From Hygrocybe punicea (Eukaryota; Basidiomycota; Agaricomycetes; Agaricales; Hygrophoraceae): DNA of 64,000 bases. The notes beneath the pieces are model-generated. The model was not told the origin of the DNA. It did no database searches and was given only the letters and a program-made list of their open reading frames with translations. Position 1 is the stretch's first letter, and each line of letters opens with the position of its first letter. Positions 46,910-59,000 of this stretch are shown here, in pieces. Made by a program: the position numbers and the translations under genes. The stretch covers positions 1,860,001 through 1,924,000 of the forward strand of contig OY744461.1 in assembly GCA_963556145.1 (NCBI GenBank), in the 5' to 3' direction.

Positions 46910-47025
46910 ATATATCTATATGTTGACTCTGCTATCATAAATGGTGTACTCTTCAAATTGATCTTGTATTGATCAAATTGTTTCTTCCAATTTTGATGGT
47001 TTTGGTACCACCAAATGGGGCACTC
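46910..47025. other. GET5 3' flank
   Basis: Short AT-rich spacer before the foldback element. Confidence 0.4.
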
Positions 47026-48276
47026 TTACAGCCCTTTGCATTTGATTTTGGCAGTAAATTGCACTTTTTTGAATATTGAGAAATTTGCACTTGATAGACT
47101 TTTTTGAGTGCTTTGTTGTGTATCTCATGAAATACTGTATGGATTGAGATGGTTATAGAGGGAAAGTTGTACTATTTCTTAAAGGCTATTTACTCTTGCA
47201 ATTACATGTGAACAATATGTAGTGTATGGTGAGTTGTGGATGAAATAAAAGGTAAACCAGTGTTTTTGACACCAAAATGATATTGTCAAATTATGGCATC
47301 AAATGAGCTCCTATGAACAAGATTGTAGGGAGAAAGTAGTTCATTTTTTCAAGGGCTAGAAGTACATATACTGTGTATTCCTTATTTTATTCTTTAAGCC
47401 AATATTTCATCTGTACTACATTTGTGTGCATTGGGATCAAAATACCACAAGAATTATAAATATTGGCTCAAAGAACAAAATAAAGAAAAACACAGCATAT
47501 GTACTTCTAGCCCTTGATAAATTGAGTTTAAAAAATAATTTTTACATGATGAGGGCAGCCCCCCCATGCACTCAAGCACCTGTTGCCTTGCACACTCCAT
47601 TCTAGAACCTTGCTGTATCCCTTGATGCAGGTGTACCTCTCTCTCTCCTATCTCAGGTCAAGGTTCAAATTGTGTTCAAGCAATAGGAGTTGCTTCACCC
47701 TCCTAATTGCTCACCACATCACCTCACCCAGGTAGTGTACCCAAAATCTTCGGTCTCCTTATTTCATTGCTCATCAAATCACTCACTCAGGTCCAAACAG
47801 ATTATTTTTTATTCTCAAAGTTCACCCACCTTCCCCCCCTAGCACATTTTTGTTACACCAATTGTACACCAAAAATTTCATATGGACTTGTTCTCTCCTG
47901 GCTTCAAGCCAGACAGAACAAGCTCCAATATCTGGCTATTCACATGCTCCTTAAGCAGTGTCAATTAGTTGAACTACTTTCTCCCTACAATCTTGTTCAT
48001 AGGAGCTCATTTGATGTCATAATTTGAAAAGTGTCAAAAACACTAGTTTACCTTTTATTTCACCCACCACTCACCATACACTAAATATTGTTCACATGTA
48101 ATTGCAGGAGTAGATAGTATTTAAGAAATAGTACAACTTTCCCTCTATAACCATCTTAATCCATACAGTATTTCATGAGATACACAACAAAGCACTCAAA
48201 ATTCTATTAAGTCCAATTTTCTCAATTGATTCAAAAAAGTGCAATTTACTGCCAAAATCAATGCACAGGGCTGTAA
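47026..48276. mobile_element. long foldback element with nested inverted repeats
   Basis: Outer arms 47026-47343 and 47970-48276 are reverse complements (for example GAGCTCCTATGAACAAGATT at about 47307 and AATCTTGTTCATAGGAGCTC at about 47990). Inside them is a second inverted pair: GGGCTAGAAGTACATATA near 47361 against TATGTACTTCTAGCCC near 47499. The central 47,560-47,960 has short CT-rich repeats with no gene. No transposase. Confidence 0.8.
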
Positions 48277-49125
48277 TTTTCATCACCAGCATGTGCGAAT
48301 GATTTTTATCATAGATAATAGACAAAAAAATGGGAAAATTGTCCAAACACCAGCCAACTCTCTACCATCATGATGCCACCAAAGAAATATCTCAAGGCAG
48401 CAGCTGAATGAGCACGCACAAGGGGATAAAACAGCACAAGCAACACAAGCACAAGAATGAGAACAATATGCCTCTTGTACTCAAATCTGTCCCTTTGGAG
48501 ACTATCTGGCAATGGGGGCATCAGATGGACAGATGGACAGTGGTGGTCTGGAGACCTGTGAGGCTCAAATAAAGGTAAATGCATTCAGTTCAACTGAATA
48601 CAAGTCCCATTGTTGTGTTCCAGAGAATTTGTTTAGTATATACCTATATTTAATGAAGGGTACCTCTCAAATTGATTTCACATCTATTCTTTATATCAAT
48701 AGCCTGATCAGGGTGTGGAGTCCAAAGTTTTTCCAGGGTCTTTGTGGTGTTCAAAATATAGTGAAAATTTATAGGTCAGAAATAAAATCTATCTTATGGA
48801 TGTTGGCCCAATTGCAATATTATCAGAAGAACTTCAATCAATTATTTGAACTGAGAAATAAGAACACCTTTCAATGAAGATAAGAAAACTCACTGCTGAC
48901 AAAATTGTTGCAAACAACCTTGGTATTTCGTCCAGTGCAAAATTGTACATTGAGTATTATACTGGGAGTAAGGATCCAGGGGGAAGTATCCAATGAAAGA
49001 ATCAGCTTGAAACGATATCTGAAATGTTCCATGCTCGGAAACTTGACCTGTAGGTATGGTGATAGTGTAGACAATCCAAGTCCGAACCAGAGGTAACCAC
49101 CATATCCAGGTCTCTAAAATGAAGT
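48277..49125. other. no gene seen, repeat-like
   Basis: A 121-codon plus frame at 48512-48877 has no recognisable motif and sits in AT-rich sequence. Probably a transposon remnant. Confidence 0.35.
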
Positions 49126-50769
49126 TTAAAGTAAAAGGCCAAGGCCCGTGATCACCACCGAGCCAACACAAAGCAAAACGTGTTGCCAATTGACTGAAGA
49201 CGCAGAGTGACCAGCTGAGGGACGGGAAGTAGCCGCAGCGGCCGAAGCACTTGACTTGAAAGATCCCTGTGGGGCAGCAGACAAGGGTGAGCCGGACAGA
49301 CAGCTGATGAGATGTGACTCACGGAATTGGTTGCTTGCGCAGAATTGGTGACAGCTGTTGCGGTGCTCTCAGTTGAACCACTCCCGGCTGTTGTAAAATT
49401 CCCAGTTGTCGTAGCCGCCGTCGGTGGCGAGGAAACAATACTTGTCCCCGCAATCACAAATCCATTACCAATGGTTGAGAGAGAAGTGCATAGGGAGGAG
49501 GAAGGTGCAGGGTGCGGGGGCGGTGTGTTTGGTTCACCTTGGAAGAACGTGGAGGTCCCGTAGATGCCCATAGGCTTTCGACCCACAAACGTCAAAAATT
49601 ACAGAGAGCCGGAGTAAGACTAGGAACGCACCTCTCCGGTATCACCTTGGCACTTTTCGAATACGCCGGGATCATAGTTTCCCGGCATATTCCAGAAACA
49701 ACCCACTATTTTTGAAAATTTAACCACTTGGGAGCTAGATACAATTAACGAGAAGTACTCACGGAGGTCATATATGTGTTGGCAGAGCTTTGGTGCATTA
49801 GGGCCATCTTTACACGCGCGGAAGCAGAACTCGCCGGCAGAGATGAATTCCTAGCATTCCCGCTGAGTCAACTCGGCTAATTGCAGGCAGAAATATATGG
49901 TGAAATGTACCGTCCATTCATGGATCTGGACAAGTGAGCCAAAAGCACTGGAGAAAACGAGGCCACCGATTGGATTTCCTGAGAACAATTGGTTAATACA
50001 TGTAAGGTATAGTCACGATGGGTCAATAATCACATACCATTGCCGTCAGCACCGTGAGGATCCAACTCTCCACCGCCTACGTGAAGTTTTGTTAGTTTTG
50101 TGCCGTATTTGGAGTGTATGAGTAGAGTAACACATGCCATCGCCAGCCGGAATGTTCAGTTTGGTAAGATCACCCACACCTGAGTGGGAAAATTCAGTTG
50201 GTGATTACCACGTTGACAGTTCTTGGTTACCAACCGGTGATTTGAACATAATCTGGTGTCTGCACGAAATGCACACCGGTGATTGCTCCATCTGGGATCA
50301 AACGAGATCCTGTACCAGGCTATGATAACGCAATTTAATAGATTCTTTGAAGTAAGATAGACCACCAACCTTGATGCACCATGCGACTTCGATGCGCTTT
50401 AAGAGGTTACTCGTTATTCATGCTGCAAATTTGCTCGGGACCGGACGAAGATTTACCTCGGTGTTGCCGATCACACTGTCAGATCCCGGATCAGGTGGGG
50501 CAAATAGGCAAAAGTCATCTACAGCATTTACTGAAAAGATGGTTGCATTATTAGTGACAACGGCGGCATCTAAGATATCACTCACAGTATGCATTCTGGC
50601 ATGCAGAGGTCTGGCTGACCCCGGTACCACATTGGTTGGTGCCCGTCTGACCATGCTCCGTTTGATTCGGTGTATTGGTAGGGAGATAGGTAGCACTGTA
50701 TGTCTGTGCGTTTGTGTAGAGGCCTGGAAAGAGTGAGCTGCAAAAAATAGCAACGGGGAGCAGAAACAT
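49126..50769 (-). CDS. secreted GPI-type glycoprotein, macrofage activating glycoprotein family
   Basis: Eleven exons: 50769-50586, 50530-50457, 50396-50370, 50319-50235, 50179-50138, 50076-50038, 49978-49911, 49850-49763, 49705-49632, 49574-49323, 49266-49126; 357 residues. Signal peptide (MFLLPVAIFCSSLFPGLY, cut near TNAQ), then family blocks TYLPTNTPNQTEHGQ, NQCGTG, VDDFCLFAPP, SVIGNTE, IEVAWCIK, SRLIPDG, GDLTKLNIPAGDGGGELDPH, GADGNGNPIGGLVF, FCFRAC, LCQHIYDL, GCFWNMPGNYDPGVFEKCQG and YGTSTFFQG. A Ser/Thr-rich stalk and a hydrophobic C-terminus (VLLCVGSVVITGLGLLL) fit a GPI anchor. The name comes from a mushroom homologue; the biological role is unknown, presumably cell wall. The intron 50077-50137 uses a GC donor (G|GCATGT). 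Confidence 0.88.
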
Positions 50770-51255
50770 GAGCGTCGTGACGCTGTCAGAGGGTATTTGT
50801 GCGCACCGTTTCCTACGTGCATAATATACTGGACAGCTTGCGGTTACAAATCAAAGTCGCGGGAAACCAAGACCGTCCGAGTTCTATTCCTGGCTCCGAC
50901 CTGTCATTTGTTCGGTGGTTCACAACGTCGTGATGGTCTATCAGCGTTGCCTTCGAATCGCCGTTAGTGACCACAAAATGGGCATCAGCTTGGCCCTGGA
51001 TACCGATCAAGCTCAGGACAGTTAGACTCCCATGCTCCAGCCCTTCAGCCTGAGCATGAGGCCAGTCGGATGCAGTAGGCAACGCTGAAAGAGAGCTTGA
51101 AAGAGCAGTCAGTCAGTTGATCGTTCGTGGATCTTGTTTCGCAAAAAACATTAATTATCAGGCTCAAGATCCGTCTTCGCTGGTTCATTTAGTTTATTTG
51201 GTACAAAAATGAAACCCTGCAAGTTTCCCCAGGCCCAGGTCTCTCCCAACCCACC
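50770..51255. promoter_or_regulatory. divergent intergenic region
   Basis: Holds the promoters of the glycoprotein gene (-) and the P450 gene (+). No further feature recognised. Confidence 0.4.
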
Positions 51256-53193
51256 ATGAGCACCACCATCGTTGATGCGCTCAACCTCAGGGCACTTGCG
51301 GTCGTTCTTCCCCTCGCACTCGTTCTAGCCCATGTCTTCCCCTATTGGTCGGACCGCCATGGAATTCGCTCGTATCCTGGCCCTTTCTTGGCAAAGTTCT
51401 CTGATGCTTGGTTAGCCTTCGTGGCAGCGCTCGGGCATCGCTCGGAGGTCATCCACGCAATGCACCAGAAGTATGGTAGGTTGGACCATTCAACACCTTC
51501 AACCAACTGAAACCCCCCCTCAGGTGTCTTCGTGCGTATCGCCCCTAATCATCTATCCATCGCCCATCCCGACGCACTTCAAGTCGTATACGCACATGGT
51601 AATGGGACACTCAAGTCTAATTTTTACGATGCATTCGTATCTATCCGTCGGGGAGTTTTCAACACTCGTGACAGAGCAGAGCATGCTCGCAAGCGCAAGA
51701 TCATATCGCACATATTTTCTCAGAAGAGTGTCACCGAGTTCGAGCCACATATTCGACTTCACGTCGGAACACTCATCAAGCAATGGGACCGCCTCTGTGG
51801 GTTGGCTTCCAAAGGCCTCTCAGGAACGGAAGGCGAGGGTGGGTGGACTGGCGAAAAAGACGGCCGGCTATGGCTGGATTGCTTGCCCTGTACGTCTAGT
51901 TCATTGAATTCCTATCAACTTGACTTACCTTCTGTAAGGGTATAACTATCTCGCATTTGACATCATCGGTGAGTGGCATCGTGTGCTACATGGCGCAAAT
52001 GTGCATGATCTGGATTGACCTTGACCTCAGGTGACCTCGCGTTTGGCTCACCCTTTGGCATGATACAAGCAGCGAAAGACTCTGCCGCTGTCGCGACTGA
52101 TGGTCAGGAGGCTATGAACGCCTACGGCAAAGAGACCGTGCAGGAGTGCATCCAAATTCCTGCAGTGAGGATTCTTAACGACCGTGGCGAATTCTCAGCG
52201 ACCATGGGTGTACTTCCACCGTGGTTGCGTCCCTTTATTCGCAAACTTCCGTGGTTCAGAAAGGGCAGCCGGGCTGTCAAGAACCTGGCTGGTATGGCTA
52301 TCGTGATGGTGGCTAAGCGGTTGTCAACCCCAACAGACAGAACCGATCTATTGAGCAAGTTGCAAGAAGGCAAAGACGATGAAGGCAATCCTATGGGCAG
52401 GGAGGAGCTGACCGCGGAGGCTTTGACGCAACTCATTGCAGGTTCGGACACGACTTCCAAGTAATTTCTTAATTTTAATTTAGATGGGGAAGCACAATAC
52501 TAATTACCACTACAGCTCATCTTGTGCTATCACGTACTATCTTGCGCGTAATCCTCGTGTGCAGACAAAACTCCAAAAAGAATTGGACGAACATTTAGGC
52601 ACCGAGGACGAAACTGTTTCAACGTCCGAACAAGTCAAGCGGCTCCCATATCTGGAGGCCGTCATCAACGAGGCTCTGCGTCTCCATTCTACGTCCGCCA
52701 TGGGTCTCGCACGTGTCGTCCCTGAAGGGGGACTAACCGTCTTGGACAAACATTTCCCTGCGGGCACGGTGTTGAGTGTGCCGAGCTACACTATCCATCA
52801 CGATCCGAAGGTTTGGGGTGAGGATGCTGAGGAGTTTCGTCCAGAGCGATGGATTGAGCAGGACCAGGCCGAAATCCAGAAAGCCTTTAATCCGTTCTCG
52901 TATGGCCCGAGGTAACTGTTTCCTATCCTACTGCTTTCGTCTTTGGCGTTTGATTGCTCTCGATGCAGGGCTTGCGTTGGACGCAATCTGGCCAATATGG
53001 AGCTTCTGATAATCATTTCGTCCATCCTGCGTCGATATCAGTTTGTGCTCCAGGACGACAAACCAGTGAGTTATTCAGGATTTTGATAGCCGGATCTAAG
53101 GACTGTTTTGTGCGTTGACAGCTTCAGACTCGTGAGGGATTTTTGAGGAAGCCGATTGATTGCAAGGTGTGCATAAAACGGAGGGAATTGTGA
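51256..53193 (+). CDS. cytochrome P450, CYP53-like (benzoate hydroxylase type)
   Basis: Seven exons: 51256-51475, 51524-51889, 51939-51968, 52031-52460, 52516-52911, 52969-53065, 53122-53193; 536 residues. N-terminal membrane anchor (LAVVLPLALVLAHVFPY), then the proline hinge YPGPF. Conserved P450 motifs: RKRKIISHIFS (helix C), IAGSDTTS with the helix I oxygen-activation Thr, EALRLHS (ExxR), FRPERW, and the haem loop FSYGPRACVGRNLA with the axial Cys. GDLAFGSPFGM in the middle is typical of CYP53 and related families, which hydroxylate benzoate and related aromatics in basidiomycetes; the substrate is inferred, not proven. ER membrane, needs P450 reductase. One exon (51939-51968) is only 30 nt. 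Confidence 0.88.
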
Positions 53194-53410
53194 GACCATT
53201 TTAATGTTCAGCATATTGGACCCCAATGTGTCTTCTGACACAGAAAGCGACACAGAAAGTTTTTTTCTTTTCTTGTATCATATGTCATGATGAGCAACTA
53301 GTGCCGTTAAGCTTATCGCTTATCGGCAACGTGATCTAAAAATAAGTTGACTATAACAGTCATCGCTCATCGATCATCAAGGGATCGCATTGGCGCTCTT
53401 GCGCGGGACC
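53194..53410. other. short intergenic space
   Basis: No feature seen beyond AT-rich sequence. Confidence 0.4.
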
Positions 53411-54244
53411 ATGTTTGACAGACGAGAGCCCAACTTCGGTCCACAAGCAGAGACTTCGTTCTCGACTGTCTCCTTCGCCGCTTCTACCAGCTCCCCGACC
53501 ATAACTAATACCAACGACGGCGACGGTTCAAGGAACTCCTTCAGTCTCACCGCATCACCCCCGCTCATCCTGGCGTTCCTGGCCATCGGACTGTTCACGG
53601 CTGCGATGGTGACGGTGTTTGGGTGTAGGCGGATCCAGCTTGGGCGGCGGGCGACTGTCGTGGCTAGCCGAAATGAAACGGGACCCGCTTTGAGGATGAA
53701 CCCGGAATTCGAGGAGAGGCCGAGGCTGTGGGATCTATGGACAGTGCCTGGGATAGTCGATGTGGATGCAGGATGGGAGAACATCATGGTGTGGATAGTT
53801 TCTCGACTCCATCGCCGTCCTGACTTGACACCGATCTCGTTGCGATGATAGCCATTCTCTGCCAATACTACTACTACTACTCCTACTACTACTGTTGCTG
53901 CTCCTGCTGCAGAGACACATCCAGCTGTTCGGCGTAACAGTGGATGGTCCCACATAAGGAACGGCCCCATCGGCGGCACAATCCAAAATGGCATCGATAG
54001 CCTTTTGCTGCGATTCCGTCGCGCCGATCCTGGTCAGAAGACCGAAGAGGTATTGCCGGCTCGTCGCCTTCAGGTGGCCGTCCCCATCATAATGCCTTCC
54101 CAACAACAGCCACCACAACGACGGGAGGTTGCTGACGACGCTGCCTCGAAAGAAAAGGATATCCCGGGCCCGTGTACAGAGGAGCGACTGGTGTATTCCA
54201 TTGGGTTGTTTGATGTTCCGTGGCACCATCATGGTGACGATTGA
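53411..54244 (+). CDS. single-span membrane protein of unknown function
   Basis: Exons 53411-53788 and 53852-54244, intron 53789-53851 (GTGTGG...TAG); 256 residues. The tandem TGA TAG at the end of the intron would otherwise truncate the frame; its TAG is the acceptor. A Ser/Thr/Asn-rich N-terminus precedes one strong membrane span (PPLILAFLAIGLFTAAMVTV, residues about 50-70), a basic CRRIQLGRR, then PRLWDLWT, WENIM|PFSA, a Thr-rich tract coded by ACT repeats, VAVPIIMPS and a C-terminal GLFDVPW. This layout (span, basic patch, P-x-L-W-D-x-W, hydrophobic MPS) is shared by many agaricomycete membrane proteins of unknown role. The first ATG after the upstream open frame is used. Confidence 0.75.
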
Positions 54245-54791
54245 TGAATATTTATGTCTGTGCATCTGGCGTCTGGCGTCTGGCGTCTGGCGTTTGGCGT
54301 CTGGCTTACTGTATAGCCCTCTACTGTGCAAATGTTTGTATATGTAAACACTAGGAAGGACTATGATGGAATCATTTGGAACAATTATGGTGACTCGGTA
54401 ATAATTCTGCTCTGGTTTCTCGGATATCTTTTGGCTGCTTGTAATGATATTGTGAAGCGCCAACTGAGCAAAAATCTGGACTCAACTTGGATTCATACTG
54501 AATAGTAATACATGAAATGGTATACTGTATGGGGGGCGATTACCGCCCAAAAACGTTAACATGTATAACCAGTGAGCCAAATACTGGTAGTGCTACCGCA
54601 TGGTCTCTCATTGAAGGTTCTGTGGGTTACACTCATTTTACTTTGACAGGCACTACTTACTGAAGTAAGAGGTGAACTACTGGCCAAGCAAATCATACTG
54701 GGAGTCCAAAGAGTCACGTACGTGTCACGTGTAAGTCCGAATCTGGTAACCTTGGTTATTGGTCCTTGTTTGGTTTACTTTCACAGCGCAA
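54245..54791. other. intergenic with a 7-bp tandem repeat
   Basis: CTGGCGT is repeated about six times at 54266-54306, one copy as TTGGCGT. The rest is spacer before the SNARE gene. Confidence 0.6.
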
Positions 54792-55877
54792 ATGTCCACA
54801 GATCCATACCATGCAGTGCAACAGGAGATCGAGACGTCACTGCAGACGGCGGCGACGCTGAGAGCGTCATTTATTCGCATACGCAGCATGGGGAGCGGGA
54901 GCGGGCGCGAGGAGAGCGAGGAGTTGCGCTGGGCCGGAAGCGAGGTACGCGGTTCGGTTGCTTCTTTGCCTTGGACAGACTGATGTATTCTTCATTTGCA
55001 GTTGAAAGCGACACTCGCAGCGCTCGAGGCGGATTTGGAGGATCTGGAGCAAAGCGTGACGTGCGCTTATTTCGTTCTTTTGCTCCCTTAAAGGCTCACT
55101 GTCCTTTTTTGTTCTCTGCAATGGTGCGATATTACGAATTGATCCGCTCCTCCGCTGTCGGCGCACAGGATAGTCGAATCGACTGACTCGCGCATGTTTG
55201 GACTGACTGACGGGGAGGTGCAGGCCCGCAGACGGTATGTTGGGAGGGTAAAGAACGAGATTGAGGTCAGTCGTTTTCCCTTCGCTACTCGCTTGATGAG
55301 ACTTGTGGTGGGACTGACGTGCTGCACGCAAGGGCAGAACATGCGCGCAGAGGTGGCTGGCGTGTCGCCACCGCCTCACTCATATGTGCACGGCGGGGAA
55401 CGCGCCGGTGCCGCGCCGGCTTCACCTCAACCTGAGCGGGAGCGGGACAATGGCGATCACGAAGGGGAATGGGCTCGGGAGGAACAACAAGTACGACTGT
55501 CGCTCCCGTTATACACAGGATTGCGAATTTATTAACGGTTGGGGCAGATGATGATACGGGAGCAGGACCGCACGATGGACTCAATTGCGGGGACGCTGCA
55601 CACGCTGGCACAGCAGGCAGGGCTTATGGGACAGGAGATTGGGGAGCAGGTGGAGTGCGTGTGTGTTTTTATGGCTGACTGATGCTGTTTGTTGACTACC
55701 TACAGGATGCTGGAGGAGTTGGAGGAAGGTGTGGATGGGACGGACTCGAAGCTGGGGGACGCTATGCGTCGAATGCGTCGGCTGGTGAGGGCGACTGAAG
55801 AAAAACGGAGTGGACTATGCATCGGAATACTGGTGGTTGTACTGATGGTGCTTTTGTTAGCTGTGATATTGGTTTAA
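54792..55877 (+). CDS. TLG1: Golgi/endosome SNARE, syntaxin-6/Tlg1 type
   Basis: Exons 54792-54944, 55002-55060, 55169-55265, 55338-55490, 55548-55654, 55706-55877; 246 residues. The N-terminal syntaxin-6 domain starts DPYHAVQQEIETSLQTA and includes LKATLAALEADLEDLEQSV and RMFGLTDGEVQARRRYV. A Pro/Glu-rich linker follows. The SNARE helix runs MIREQDRTMDSI...LAQQAGLMGQEIGEQ with the central Gln in GQEIGEQ, then LDELEEG-like LEELEEGVDGTDSKLGDAM, ending in a C-terminal membrane anchor (LCIGILVVVLMVLLLAVILV). It is a Qc-SNARE for trans-Golgi and endosome fusion and a tail-anchored protein, hence a likely client of the GET pathway. Confidence 0.92.
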
Positions 55878-56086
55878 GATTTAATAATTATTTATTTATC
55901 GGAATTATGGAAAGTCACGTGCTCTGGAATCGAGATCGATCGATCTTCATTTATGTAAATAACCCAAATCAGGCAACTTATTTTATTAATTGGAGCTATT
56001 TTTGACGTCAGAATGTTCGCACGGTTTCCCTTTAAGTATCTCAGCTGGTTCCCGTTCCTGTCCTCGGACCCTTCTCGTTCCCCTCC

Positions 56087-59000
56087 ATGTACGCGCCCTC
56101 TCACTCACCTGCTCACCTCTCACACACCCCGTTCATAGGTCTAGCGCTACCCAGGACCAGGTGAAGTCGGCGTCGACCTCAACGTTTGTCACCGCCATCG
56201 TGTTCAACGTCGCCGTTTTCGCCGTAGAAATCATTGCATTCACTCTCCTCCGGCCCCGCTTCAGCGCCATATACGAGCATCGCAGCCATGTCCTCGCGCA
56301 CTCGTGAGTAATGCGTGCTAAATCATGTGCTTCTGTCCATTCATTCCACTCAACCGTTCAGCAAACGAACGGAGCCTATTTCTTCGTCGCTTCTCGCCTG
56401 GCCCCTCGCTGTCTACCGTGCAGACTTCCGTGACGTTTACCGCGCTAACGGCCTAGACGCCTATTTTTTCGTACGCTTCCTCCGCTTCTTGGCCCACATT
56501 TTCCTTCCGATCTGGTTCCTCACCTGGGCCGTCCTTCTCCCGCTCACAAGCGTGAAAACCATCGTAGGCAACAACTCTGGTCTCGACCTCTTTACCTTTG
56601 GCAACATTGAACCAAAACTCAATGCTCGTTACGCCGCCCATGTCATTCTCGCATACCTCCTCACCGGTAAGTTACCCTTTTCGATAGTTTTCCATGTTGG
56701 CTCATCGCTCCATGCAGGTTGGGTGTGTTATAACATCAAGAAGGAGATGGCACACTTTGTGACCAGGCGTCAGGAGCATCTCGTTGATCCCTCTCATGCC
56801 AAGTCTATCCAGGCAAACACGGTCCTTATCACGGGTATACCCCCCGATTTAGTCTCCGAGCGTGCCCTCACCCGTCTCTTCGGTCACCTCCCTGGTGGCG
56901 TCAAGAAAATCTGGATAAACCGGTGCGTATGTTTTGTTTGTGTCTCCATCGGCGCAGATTGTAATGTGAAACCCACAGGGACCTTAAAGAACTCCCGGTG
57001 CTGTATGACCGCCGCCTTGACGCCTGCAGCAAGCTTGAGTCTGCCGAGTCTACCCTCTTGCGCACCGCTGCCAAGCTGCGTCGAAAGAAGAACAAAGGGA
57101 ATGTCCCACCAATTGATGACACGGATGCGTCGCCCGCAGATAAATCTACAGAACCTGGCGGTGCGTTGGCTGAAGCGAGCGCACACCCCGATACGGACCC
57201 AGAGCGGGGCTCCCTCGCGGAACGGCTTGTCCCGTCTGACAAGCGTCCAACTCATCGCCTGAAGGTGGGGTTTATGCCGTTCTCGCTGCCTTTCATTGGG
57301 CAGAAAGTAGACACGATCGAGTGGGCGCGGGAGGAGATCAGGGTGTGTACTGAGTTGCTGGACAAGGGCCGGGAGGTGACGGAAAGCGAGGACGCTGCTG
57401 ACACGGACGATCTTCCGGCAAACGCAGGGGCCAAGCTGGAAAAGCAGGATCATGTGCAACAGACGTACCCCGCGTTTAACAGTGCATTCATAACGTTTAA
57501 CGAACAGATTGGGGCGCATATAGCACTGCAGGTGCTTGCACACCATGAGCCATATAAGATGGCCGGCAGATGGAGTGAGATGAGTCCGCAGGATGTAATT
57601 TGGGGAAATTTGGGACTGAACGCATATGAACAAAAGGTGTGTTTTCTTTTATTCTTTAGTGAAGCAAAGGATGGATAGGGCCTTGTAGGTGCGGCAGGTG
57701 ATAAGTTATGCACTTACTGCGGCATTGATAGTGTTTTGGGCGGCCCCGGGTGTGTATTTCTTCGGATTCTCTATTTGCACATTGGCAAGACGTCGACTGA
57801 CTGGCAAATTTTTGACAGTGTTCCTGGTTGCTGCCATATCCAATGTACCCGCCCTCTGCAAAACATTTTCCTTCCTCAGCTGGATATGCAAGCTCCCAGT
57901 CCCTGTCCCTGGGATCATAACCGTGCGTTCCTGCTCCCCTCCACTGTGTCCAGATGCTGATTTCATTGGTTTATGCAGGGTATCTTGCCCCCGGTGCTGT
58001 TTGCGGTGCTTACAATGCTCCTCCCCATCATCTTGCGGCTCTTTGCCAAGTTCCAGGGTATACCGAAAAAGACGGGCCTGGAGCTGAGTTTGATGACACG
58101 GTTTTTCTTATTCCAGGTTGTCGTGAGTGTTTCTCGCCTTCTGTCCTACAAGCCCTTCGTTATTGACTGGCAAATTCAGCATTCATTCTTGTTTTTGACC
58201 ATTTCCGGAGGGATTGTACAAGGAGGTGCCACGCTCGTCAAGCAACCAGCACAGACCCTCGCGGAGAAACTACCCTTGGCATCGACGTTCTTCCTCACGT
58301 AGGCACCTTCCCCGATACACCTCGCCAACGTTCATCTAATATTCTTCTGATAGCTATGTGGTCCTTCAAGGGTTATCAGGGATGGCAGGAGGCTACCTAC
58401 AGATCGTGACACTGATAGTGTACTATGTTAAGCTCGTTCTGCTAGGGAGCACCCCACGATCGGTGTATGAGATCAAGTATGGGGTAGGAGGCGTGCAGTG
58501 GGGAACGGTCTTCCCTGGTGTGACGCTCATTGTTATCATCTGTGCGCATTTCTTACTCGCCGTACTGATTGAATCTGATGTTTTATGCGCGCTTGATCTT
58601 GCTCGTATCTGTGACATGGATTTGCATTTCGCTGTGTCGGCTTTGCAGCATTGGCGTACTCGCTCATTTCTCCAATCATGAACGGCCTGGCGTGTGCGAC
58701 ATTCTTTGGGTTCTACTTGCTATACAAGTACTTGTTTCTGTGGGTATACGATCTAGATGCCACCAGTGACACGGGAGGCTTGTTTTATCCCAAAGCGATG
58801 CAGCATGTGTTTGTGGGACTGTATATTAATCAGGTGTGTAGTTATTGCCTTCCTGACGTGAGACGCTGATGACGACTCCACGAGCAGTTTTGCCTGTTTG
58901 CCCTATTCTTGCTCTCGCCGGTGAGAAAGAGCGTGACCCCTGAGACGGTGTTTATGGCCATCTTGATTCTTTGCACGGTGAGTACCGGACATGCAAGCGT

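Noticed and set aside
56884..57633. 249-codon minus ORF
   Set aside because: Antisense shadow of the long cytoplasmic-domain exon of the channel gene.
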